From: Orychophragmus violaceus
Lineage: Eukaryota > Streptophyta > Magnoliopsida > Brassicales > Brassicaceae
Length of the DNA stretch: 64,000 nt
Assembly: GCA_030180135.1 (NCBI GenBank)
Contig: CM058238.1
Location: 45,225,765-45,289,764 of the forward strand
Direction of reading: 5' to 3'
Part shown: positions 33,999-44,000 of the stretch, in pieces
How the letters are laid out: each line of letters begins with the position of its first letter
Numbering within the stretch: the stretch's first letter is position 1
Notes under the pieces: generated by a model
The model's database searches: none
What the model saw: the letters and a program-made list of their open reading frames with translations, nothing else
Told to the model about the DNA's origin: nothing
Translations under genes and position numbers: made by a program

Positions 33999-34399
33999 TG
34001 TTAGAATATGAGATTTTAGATTGATAGAATAAGGTAGAATGGAGTAGAATTGTGAAGAACACACCAAGAACCAAATTAGGGTTCTTGTGCACTAGAGAGA
34101 GAGAGAGAGAGTAAGAGAAGCGGCTGTAAGAGAAGAATAATTCTCTATATTGATTAAACAGGTTACAACAAATATATATATATATATATACTAGCTACTC
34201 TAGGGTATACAAAGAATTAAAACGAGTGAGTTTCAACGGTCATAAAAGTGTGACTGTTTTTGTCTTCTTATGAACATAGTTAACTATGTGAACTCCAGAT
34301 CAATATAGTGCACTATGTGATCGTCAGCTCAATATAGTGCACTACACGCAACCACTTGCACATTGTTGAATTGTGCAATCTATGATCTTCATTTCAATA
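33999..34399 (-). repeat. C1 5' LTR (401 bp)
   Basis: Minus-strand ends TATTGAAATGAAG and ATTCTAACA. It has a (TA)n run at 34171-34192, palindromes CATAGTTAACTATG (34275-34288) and ATAGTGCACTAT (34305-34316), and a third partial one at 34334. No partner 3' LTR exists in the window. Confidence 0.88.
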
Positions 34400-34962
34400 A
34401 ATGCATCAGCTACAATGTTTTCTTTGCCTTTCTTATACTTGATCATGTATGGAAATGTCTCCACAAACTCCAGCCACCTTGCGTGTCTCTTCTTGAGATT
34501 AGTTTGTCCTCTTAGGTGCTTAAGAGTCTCATGGTCTGTATGAATCACAAACTCTTTAGATAGTAAGTAGTGTTGCCAAGTTTCAAGTGACCTCACCAAA
34601 GCATAAAGCTCTTTGTCATAAGTAGGGTAATTGAGTGTAGTAGCACCACTGAGCTTTTTACTAAAGAAAGCTACTGGTCTCCCTCCTTGAGTTAGAACAG
34701 CTCCTATTCCTGTTCCAGAAGCATCACATTCAATCTCAAATGGAATGTCAAAGTTAGGAAGTACCAAAACAGGTGCATGGGTTAAGCATTGCTTGAGCTT
34801 GTTGAAAGCTTCTTCCTGAGCTTGCCCCCATACAAAGGCTGTGTTCTTCTTGATCACAGAGGTTAATGGTGCTGCTATTGTGCTGAAATCCTTCACAAAT
34901 CTCCTGTAAAAACTAGCCAGACCATGGAAACTCCTCACATGACCGATTGTAGATGGTGTTGG
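34400..34962 (-). pseudogene. Y1, Ty3/gypsy RT end and RNase H fragment
   Basis: Minus-strand translation reads VRSFHGLASFYRRFV, FEIECDASGTGIGAVLTQ, RPVAFFSKKLS, YPTYDKELYALVRSLETWQHYL, FVIHTDHETLKHL, RHARWLEF and GKENIVADA. This is the RT connection and RNase H (DEDD residues D in DASG, E in DKELYAL, D in HTDHE) of Ty3/gypsy Pol. The apparent frame runs past both ends into C1 and E1, but homology stops at 34400 and 34962. It is the oldest layer seen: C1 and E1 are both inserted in it. The family cannot be named from 560 bp. Confidence 0.9.
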
Positions 34963-35498
34963 TGTTAGAATTAAGAGTCTAGAAGTGATTGAGTGAGTAT
35001 AGGTGAGTTTAGAGCTAAGAGAAGAAGAGAGAAGTAGATAGCTCTCGCTAGGGTTTCCTAGAGAGAGAGTAAGAGCCGAGAGAGTGTAACTTGGGAATAA
35101 GTTCCCTAAAGTGTGTATTGATAAAATGTGTGTTACATCCTTTAAATAGAGAGAGATATCTAGGGTATCCAAGACAACAAAACATTAAACAAAGAAGAAC
35201 AAGACAAAGACTTCATTGGAGAAAGGAGTGTAACGGCTAGGAGTGATAGCGACAGGACCTAGTTGGTTCCAAGGAGAGAGAAACCTTTTTCTGACCTAGG
35301 GATCAGACCTCTGCTCCTCTGATCAGCTCCAGACCTCCTTGTACTATGTTGGGGACATAAACAATTCATTTTACAACCGAGATACCTAATTGTTTTTGTC
35401 CCCAAAGTCCCCAACTTTGCACAACCTAAAACCGGCTCTTCCTTGTGTAACACTTCTTGAATACTTCTTGGATACTTCTTTTATTCTTCAAATCAATA
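34963..35498 (-). repeat. E1 3' LTR (536 bp)
   Basis: Minus-strand ends TATTGATTTG and ATTCTAACA. It carries the shared TGTGCAAAGTTGGGGAC motif (complement of 35407-35423). Related to the E2 LTR at 49100 but clearly diverged. Confidence 0.9.
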
Positions 35499-35506
35499 CT
35501 CCCCCT

Positions 35507-35541
35507 CAAGCTTGATCATGGAGATGGAGTGATCAAGCTTG
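35507..35541 (-). other. HP2 pre-PPT hairpin of E1
   Basis: Perfect 12-bp inverted repeat CAAGCTTGATCA / TGATCAAGCTTG (35507-35518, 35530-35541), ending at the polypurine tract complement 35499-35506. Confidence 0.75.
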
Positions 35542-35569
35542 GAACCGTAGATACTTACCTCATTAAAAA

Positions 35570-35612
35570 CCTTGATATAGAAAAACCACTTGGGATAAAA
35601 ACTATATCAAGG
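35570..35612 (-). other. HP1 hairpin of E1
   Basis: Perfect 11-bp arms CCTTGATATAG / CTATATCAAGG (35570-35580, 35602-35612), loop as in other families. Confidence 0.8.
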
Positions 35613-35646
35613 GAAAAAGAGTATAAGCTCTACGGCCTAGGGTTCT

Positions 35647-37515
35647 TCAAGCTTGAGAGAGGTCAATGAGTCCAAGCTTAGGAAGAATGAACTCACAAAC
35701 CTTCAAGCTAGCAGCCTTGGTGAAGATGTCTGCTAGTTGATCCGAGCTTCTTGTGTAACAAGGTAAGATCACACCTTCTTGAACCTTCTGCCTCACCTTG
35801 TGACAATCCACCTCTATGTGCTTTGTTCTCTCATGAAACACTGAGTTGGAAGCTATGTGTATTGCAGCCTGATTATCACAATGCATTGTGATTGGAGTTG
35901 GTTGATCAATGCCCAAATCTTCAAGTAAAGCCTTCAGCCATGTCAACTCATTGGTAAGCTTCCTCATTGCTCTATACTCTGCCTCTGCACTTGAACAAGA
36001 TACCACCTTCTGCTTCTTTGTTTTCCAAGTCACAAGGTTGCCTCCAATGAATGTACAATAGCCTGAAGTGGACCTCCTATCCTCTCTATCTCCTGCCCAA
36101 TCTGCATCACAATATCCTACAATCTCTGTGCTTTGATTGCACCCCATCCATATCCCTTGGCCAGGAGATCCATTGAGGTACCTTAGGATCCGGTCCACCA
36201 TGTTCCAATGATGCATCATTGGAGCTTGCATATGCTGGCTCACCTGGTTCACTGCAAAACACAAATCAGGCCTTGTAATAGTAAGATAAATCAGCTTACC
36301 AACCATCCTCCTATAGAGTGTAATGTCTCCAAATGGCTCCTTTGCAATCTCCCCCTCTCTTGTGACTTTGTAGCCTTCTTCAAGAGGTGTCTTGGCTGTC
36401 TTTCCATTGAGCTTACCTGCTTCACTCAACAAATCAAGAGTGTACTTCCTTTATGATAAGAAGAGGCCTTCTTTAGACCGGCACACTTCTATCCCTAGGA
36501 AGTACTTTAGTTCACCAAGATCTTTGATATCAAACACAGATTTCAAATGATCTTTGCAAGCTTGTATTCCTACCTTGTCACTCCCTGAGATGATGATATC
36601 ATCTACATAAATGAGAATGACAACAATACCTTCTTGGCTTGATTGAGTGAAGAGAGTATGATCAGCTTCTGATCTACTAAAACCCTTTTCCATGAGAGTT
36701 GTATTTAGCTTGTGGTACCAAGCTCTAGGAGATTGTTTGAGTCCATAGATTGCCTTCTTCAACCTCAGAACCTTTCCTTGAGTAACCATGCCTTCAAGAC
36801 CAGGTGGTGGAGTCATATAAACCTCATCCTCTAGCTCTCCTTAGAGAAATGCATTCTTGACATCCATTTGGTGTAAATCCCACTCCAAGTTTGTTGGTAA
36901 GGACAGAATAACTCTCACTGTATGGAGCTTGGCTACTGGTGCAAAAGTGTCTCTATAATCCTCTCCATAGGTTTGTGTAAACCCTCTTGCAACTAATCTG
37001 GCCTTGTACCTCTCAATCTCTCCATTGCTCTTGTATTTGATAGTGAAAACCCATTTGGAACTCACTGCCCTCTTCTTCCTTGGTAAATCTGTTTCATACC
37101 AAGTGTTGTTGTTTTCCATTGCCTTGATCTCTTCCCCAACTGCATCAGTCCACTTCTTGTGCTCCTTAGCTTCTTCATAGGTTTTAGGAACCCATTCAGC
37201 ATCAATAGCACCCATAAACACCTTGTGCTCAGTTGGGAAGTGAGCAAGTGTGCAAACAGCTTGTGTTGGATGAGCTACTGCCTTGCAATTGTAGTAAACC
37301 CTAGTCTTCTTCCATTCCTCTGGATCCTTTCTCTCTCTAGTACTTCTTCTAAGCACTTGAACCGGCTGTGGTTGTTGTACCACTTCAGGTTCCTCTTGCA
37401 CTACAGATTCCTCTTGCATAGCTTCAGGTTCCATTTGTTGGCCAACAATCTCTTCTCTATCATCTTGATCATGTGTGGCAGAACCATCAGCTTGTGGTTC
37501 CTCTTGTGATTCTCC
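35647..37515 (-). pseudogene. E1 pol: linker, RT and RNase H with stops
   Basis: Reads LRRSTRERKDPEEWKK, RAVSSKWVFTIKYKSNGEIERYKARL, QMDVKNAFL, YVDDIIISGSD, YCDADWAGD, SSAEAEYRAM and HIEVDCHKVRQ. Two CAA-to-TAA stops interrupt it near 36841 (NAFL-Q-GEL) and 36449 (LFLS-Q-RK). Catalytic residues of RT and RNase H are otherwise present. Upstream coding (about 49029-49099, ETNIVDESTHLDHEEGNGESQED) continues across B2 with the TCTCC duplication. Confidence 0.92.
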
Positions 37516-37962
37516 TGTAAGAATAATAAGATTAAGTTGAGAGAATGTAGTAGAACAGGTAGAATTTGTGAGATTTGTGAGAGAGGCACAGAACCTTTCT
37601 TAGGGTTTCTGGCGCAGAGAGTGAGAGAGAGAATGAGAGAGATAATAAGTTTTCAGAGAAGAATAATTCTCTTAATTATCAAATGGGAACTTTACAAGAG
37701 TTATATATGCATAAAACTAGGGCTACACAACTTTAAACAAAAGCAGAGAAGGCTCCAACGGTCACAAGAGTGTGACAGGATTTTGTCTTACAAGACACTA
37801 GTGTTCTGATATAGTCAACTATGTAGTCTCACGTCCAGTATAGTTCTCGTTCAGTATAGTTCACGTCCAGTATAGTTCACGTCCAGTATAGTTCGCGTCC
37901 AGTGTAGTTCAATATGAGATCTCTTCTTCAATATAGTGCACTATGTGATCTCCACTTCAATA
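37516..37962 (-). repeat. B2 3' LTR
   Basis: TA...CA ends; five 16-bp repeats at 37829-37908; MSA-like TCCAACGGTCA at 37754-37764. Confidence 0.95.
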
Positions 37963-38034
37963 CTCCCCCCTCAAGCTTGAATTCAAGAGATGAATCAAGC
38001 TTGGAATAGCAAAGGAGATCTACCTCATTAAAAA

Positions 38035-38074
38035 CCTTTATGAAGAAAACCACTTGGGAAAAACTTTATGAAGG
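38035..38074 (-). other. HP1 region of B2 (weakened)
   Basis: Sense arms CCTTCATAAAG and CTTCATAAAGG keep the layout but have two mismatches, so pairing is weaker than in other families. Confidence 0.6.
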
Positions 38075-40280
38075 GAAAAAGAGTGTAGTCTCCAAGGCTT
38101 TAGGGGATTCCGGCAGCTCCACAAGTCCGAGCTTGGTGTGAATGGACTCACACACCTTTAAACTAGCTGCCTTGGTAAACACATCAGCCAATTGTTCTTC
38201 ACTTCTTGTATATCATGGTAACACCACTCCTTGCTCAATCATCTGCCTCACTTTGTGACAATCCACTTCTATGTGCTTGGTCCTTTCATGGAAGACTGAG
38301 TTTGATGCAATATGAATGGCTGCTTGATTATCACAGTGCATAGTGATAGGCTTGGCTGTTACAATCCCCAAATCTGCAAGAAGACCTTTTATCCATGCTA
38401 ACTCGGTCACCAACTTCCTCATTGCTCTATACTCAGCTTCAGCACTTGAACATGATACTATCTTCTGCTTCTTGCTCTTCCAAGTAACAAGGTTTCCTCC
38501 AATGAAAGTACAATATCTAGTAGTAGACCTCCTGTCCACTCTATCTCCTGCCCAATCAGCATCACAATACCCAACTATCTCTGTACTTTGATTGCAACCC
38601 ATCCAAATGCCTTGCCCGGGAGTACCAATTAGATATCTGAGTATCCTCTCAACCATGTCCCAATGATGCATCTTTGGTGCTTGCATATGTTGACTAATCT
38701 GGTTCACAGCAAAGCACAAATCAGGTCTAGTTATGGTTAAGTAGATTAGCTTACCAACCATCCTTCTATAGAGCGTGGTGTCCTCAAATGGTCTGTCTTC
38801 AAGCTCCCCCTTTCTTACGACTTTGTAGCTATCCTCCAATGGTGTCTTAGCTGGTTTTGATCCAATCTTTCCTGCTTCAGAAAATAAATCAAGTGTGTAC
38901 TTCCTTTGAGATAAGAAAAGTCCATCTTTAGATCGACAAACTTCTATCCCAAGGAAGTACTTTAGAGTACCAAGATCCTTAATGTCAAAAACAGATTTGA
39001 GATAAGCTTTAGTTTCTTGGATACCTGACTTGTTACTTCCTGATGTGATAATGTCATCAACATAAACAAGGATGACAATGATACCTTCCTGATCTTGAAG
39101 AGTAAACAAGGTATGATCTCCTTCAGACCTTTTGAATCCTCTTTGCATAAGGGTTGAGCTCAGTTTATGGTACCAAGCTCTAGGAGATTGCTTGAGTCCA
39201 TAGATAGCCTTCTTGAGCCTTAACACCTTCCCTGGTTTCACAATACTTTCAAGACCAGAAGGTGGTCTCATGTATACCTCATCCTCAAGCTCTCCTTGAA
39301 GGAATGCGTTCTTGACATCCATTTGCCATAGCTCCCAATCAAGGTTTGTTGCTAGAGACAAGATGATCCTAACTGTGTGAAGCTTAGCCACTGGTGCAAA
39401 TGTATCCAAGTAATCCTTTCCATAAGTTTGAGTAAATCCTCTTGCGACCAGTCTTGCTTTGTATCTCTCAACTTCTCCATCACTTCTATACTTGATGGTG
39501 AAAACCCAATTAGAGGTCAATGCCTTCTTTCCTCTTGGAAGTTCAGATTCATACCAAGTCTCATTGTTCTCCATTGCTTTGATCTCTTCATCCACAGCCT
39601 GCATCCATTCTTCTCTCCCCTGGCTTCTTCATAGGTTGTTGGTACTTCTTCTTGATCCAATTTTCCAATGAACACTTGATGCTCCAACGGTACATGAGCT
39701 AAACTGCAAACGGCTTGAATGGGATGAGCTACTGCATTGCTGTTGAAGAACACTCTAGTCTTCATCCATTCTGATGGATCCTTTTTCTCCCTTGTACTCC
39801 TCCTTAGTGCTTGAATTTGTTGGTGTTGGTTCATTGGTTGCACAGTCTCCTCATTCTGATTACCCACTCCCTCAAGTTCTAACTCATGTTCTTCATGCTC
39901 ATGTTCTTCATGCTCATGTTCTTCATGCTCATGTTCTTTATGCTCTTCAACACCAGCTTGATTGTGTGTAGCAGAATCAGTTTGCTGCAGTTCTTCTTGC
40001 CCTGATTCTGATTCTGATGTGTCCCCCTCATGATCAAGATGGGGTTGTTGTGAGTTTTCCACAGGTGCATCCGAGACTGGAGTAGGTTGTGTGTTTGTTT
40101 TAACCGGTTCTCGTGGTACACTAATGCCAAGACTCTCCATGATTCTTCTTAAGTTAGCAGCTCTATCTGATTGGGAAGTAGGAAGATCCTTCAAGCTGTC
40201 CCAATTCTTCTCATCATAGAAGCTCTTTGTCTCCATGAATTTCACATCTCTGGAGATTAAAACCTTCCTTGTTTCAGGTA
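38066..40280 (-). pseudogene. B2 pol second part: integrase end, linker, RT, RNase H
   Basis: Continues B2 pol after K1. The linker carries a 15-bp repeat expansion (39885-39944) giving HEHEE repeats. A small frameshift near 39610 separates linker from RT. RT YVDDIITSG (I-to-T change) and RNase H are open to a TGA at 38213-38215 after EQGVVLP, the same stop as in B1; the older frame would run to 38066. YCTFIG is preceded by STTR rather than STTG. Confidence 0.9.
39885..39944 (-). repeat. 15-bp minisatellite in B2 linker
   Basis: Four copies of CATGTTCTTCATGCT (the last with one change). B1 has two at 31399-31428. Encodes HEHEE units between integrase and RT. Confidence 0.85.
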
Positions 40281-40285
40281 CATAG

Positions 40286-40790
40286 TATTGGAATGGAGAT
40301 CATTACTTGCATCAGATTACAATTATTGAGTATTGAGATGAACACCTTAAGTGTTCAGATCAATGTGAAGTCCTTTGATCCGATCAGAAGAAGAAGAGGT
40401 AAATAAGTAAAAGGGAGAGAGTTTAATCTTATGGTTAAGTGGTAAAAGGATAAGTTACCATTAACCAAGTCAAAGATCTTCTAGAAGCTTGACTCCACGG
40501 ATGAACAGTACCAGGAGACAAGATTCAAATTCAAATGAAGATTCCCTTCCCTACTTGCTTCACCCTTTTGTCCAAAGGTGTCTATAACATTATTTTGTCA
40601 TTTAAGTTTGAATTTAAATGTCTTAGCCACGAAATTAAGTTGTTTTTTGTCTATATATTCATTGTAATATCAATAAGAAAAAGATACACTTGGGAAAGCT
40701 TTTCCCTCATACTCCTCTTGTGCAATTCTTCTTCTTCTTTTCTCTCTTGCTAAATCTCTCATATAACTCTCTAATTCTAATATTCTTACA
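40286..40790 (+). repeat. K1 5' LTR
   Basis: TATTGGAATGG ... TTCTTACA. TATA-like TATATAT at 40652-40658. No AACGG motif or tandem repeat seen. Confidence 0.97.
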
Positions 40791-41038
40791 TGGTATCAGA
40801 GCAATAAGCTCCTATACCTATTCATTTCCGCATACTCTGATTCATAAACTCTGATTTTCTAGTTCTTGTTCTTGAAAGCGTTCTTGAAAGTTCCTGTCCT
40901 TGTTCTTGAAAGTTCTAAAGCTCTCAAGCATTCTTCTTTGGTTTATTTTATCTGGTGTGTGTTCTCTGTGAGTTGAGAACTTGCTTATTCAGAAGCTTAC
41001 CTTGAAAACTCCCTCCTTGCAACAAATCAGTCTTAGCA

Positions 41039-44000
41039 ATGGAGAACTCAAGAGTAATCATTCCTGTGATTCTTAAAGGGGCCAACTACATTGTTTGGGC
41101 CAGGATGGTGAAGTCTGCTCTTGGAGGCAGAGGTTTATGGAAGTACATCATGAGGAGCACAGCTCCAGAGAAGGTGGTGAAGGCTAAAGCTAAGGTTGGA
41201 ACTGAGGCTGAAGCTAAAGAAGATGTTGAGTCTCATGAGGACACATCTGAAGCTGATGAAGAAGCGTGGACTCAAGGGGATCAGAATGTCCTCTCCATAC
41301 TTCAAAGCTCACTTGACCAGCACCTATTGGAAGCTTACTCATATTGTGTGACTTCCAAAGAGCTGTGGGATACTATTGAGAAGGTTTATGGGAATAAATC
41401 AAACTTGAGCAGAGTCTTTGAGGTTAAGCTAGCCATCAACAATCTCCAGCAAGAAGACATGGAGTTCAAAGCTCATTTTGGTAAGTTTAGCTCACTGTGG
41501 GCAGAGTTGGAGATGTTGAGGCCACCAAGCAGTGATCCATTGGTGTTACAAGAGAGAAGAGAGCAGGATAAAGTCTTTGCTCTTCCGCTCACCTTGAACT
41601 CATCTTACAATGGGTTGATTAAGCACATCCTAAGGGCAGACACTCTACCTGACTTGGATGATGTGTGTGGACAAATTCAGAAAGAGCAAGGCTCATTTGG
41701 TCTATTCAAAAGCAAAGGTGAGCTTGTAACCGCCAACAAAGTCATGTACAAGACTGAGGAGAGGCAGAACTATGGAGGTGACAAGAGAGGAGTCTTGATG
41801 TGTGATTTTTGCAAGAAGAGTGGGCATTTGAAGGATAGATGCTGGCGCCTTCACCCAAACCTCAGACCCTCATCTCACAACAACCGGTTCAAGGATCAAA
41901 GGGTAAACTATTCTTATGGTGCAGCTGGACCAGGTTCTTCTTCAATGCAGCAATGTGATGAAGGGAGAGCAATGGTGGTCCATCAAGCACCAGCTGTGAC
42001 TGCTCAGAGTGATGTGGTAAGAAGGTCAGACCTTGAGGCTCTCATCAAAGCTCTCAAGGAGAACTCTGGTATGGTTCTTGGCACTTCACTCTTTGCTTCA
42101 AACAAACTGAAACCTTTGATCATTGATTCAGGAGCCTCTCATCATATGATAAGTGATTCTAGGTTGATAAACAATGTTGAACCTGCTTTAGGAAGTGTAG
42201 TGATTGCAAATGGTGATAAGATTCCAATACAAGGCATAGGAAATCTGAAATTGTTTGACAAAGAATCTAAAGCTTTCTATATGCCTAGTTTCACTTCCAA
42301 CTTAGTATCTGTGAAAAGAATAGCCACTGACCTAAATTGCAATGTTGTTTTTAGTCCTAATGATGTTGTGTTTCAGGATATTAAGACAAGTAAGTTGATT
42401 GGGAAAGGTGTGACAAAGGATGAGCTCTACATGGTTGAAGACACCAACCCTTCTTCTGAATTATCTACTGCTTTATCTACTGCTTTACCTACTTGTGTTG
42501 GTGTGGATGATTCTATTTGGCATGCTAGACTAGGACATCCACACTCTAGGGCTTTAGGACTCTTATTACCTACTGTTTCTTTTAAGAATGATGATTGTGA
42601 GGCTTGTATTCTTGGGAAACATTGCAAATCTGTTTTTCCAACTTCTAAAACTACTTATGAAAGTTGCTTTGATCTTGTTCATTCTGATGTGTGGACTGCT
42701 CCTTGTATGTCTAGAGAGAATCATAAGTACTTTGTCACTTTCATTGATGAAAAATCTAAGTATACTTGGATAACATTGATGCAAACTAAGGATAGAGTGT
42801 TAGAAGCTTTTATGAACTTCCAAAGTCATGTTACTAACCATTTCAATGCTAAGATCAAAATTTTTAGATCAGATAATGGTGGTGAGTACACAAGCAATGC
42901 TTTCAAACAACACTTGTCCAAACATGGGATTCTTCATCAAACAAGTTGTCCTTACACTCCACAACAAAATGGAGTGGCTGAGAGAAAGAACAGACACTTA
43001 ATGGAGGTGGCAAGGTCCATGATGTTCTACAAGAATGTTCCTAAGAAGTTTTGGGGAGATGCAGTCATGACTGCTTGCTACTTGATTAATAGAACTCCTA
43101 CAAGAGTTCTTAAGGATCAATCTCCATTTCAGGTACTAAACAAGACCAATCCATTAATTGATCACTTACGTGTGTTTGGGTGTATTTGCTTTGTGTTAAT
43201 ACCAGGAGAACAAAGGGATAAGTTGGATGCTAAGAGCACCAAAGCTATGTTCATTGGTTACTCCACAACACAAAGAGGATACAAGTGTTATGTACCTGAA
43301 ACAAGGAAGGTTTTGATCTCAAGAGATGTGAAATTTATGGAGACAAGGAGTTTCTATGAGGAGAAGAATTGGGATAGCTTGAAGGATCTTCCTACTTCTC
43401 AATCAGATAGGGCTGCTAACCTAAGGCTGATCATGGAAACTCTTGGTATTAGTATGCCCCAACAACCGGTCAAGAGAAGTTCTTCTACTTCAGTCTCTGC
43501 TCCAAATTCAGAAGCTCCTCAACATTCCCATCTTGATCATGAGGGGGATACTCATGAATCAGCATCAGAACCGCAAGTGGCTGATCATGAATCAGCATCA
43601 GAACCGCAAGTGGCTGATCCTTCAACACATGATCAAGCTGAAAATGAGGAGCATGAGGAACAGGAGGAAGAACCTGAGGAGTTGGATCATCAAAATGAAG
43701 AGATTGAACAGCCGGTTGTGAATGAGCAGCAACAAGTTCAAGTGTTAAGAAGGAGTACAAGGGAGAAAAAGGATCCATCAGAATGGAAGAAGACTAGGGT
43801 TTACTTCAACAGCAAGGCAGTAGCTCATCCCATTCAAGCTGTTTGTAGCTTAGCTCATGTACCTTTGGAGCATCAAGTGTTCATTGGGAAGTTGGATCAA
43901 GAACATGTACCCACAACCTATGAAGAAGCAAAGGGAGATAAGAGGTGGATGCAAGCTGTGGATGAAGAGACCAAAGCAATGGAGAACAATGAGACTTGGT

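Larger units (their letters stand above)
2946..34399 (-). mobile_element. C1, minus-strand Ty1/copia element hosting F1, G1, H1 and B1
   Basis: One degraded copia element read from right to left: 5' LTR 33999-34399, PBS 33987-33998, leader 33803-33998 plus 28107-28133, then gag-pol in four blocks (28072-28106, 15173-16916, 8242-9466, 2946-3457). Removing the four insertions and one copy of each target duplication restores a continuous frame. Coding and leader sequence resemble K1 most, but the LTR differs from K1. The 3' part (rest of RT, RNase H, 3' LTR) is deleted at the D1 junction. C1 sits in gypsy fragment Y1; the expected partner target duplication is gone with the deletion. Confidence 0.88.

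Noticed and set aside
34171..34192. TA repeat as regulatory element
   Set aside because: A simple (TA)n run in one LTR; at most a TATA region, no further evidence.
34342..35172. 276-aa frame as one gypsy gene
   Set aside because: Only 34400-34962 has gypsy homology; both ends read through into C1 and E1 LTRs.
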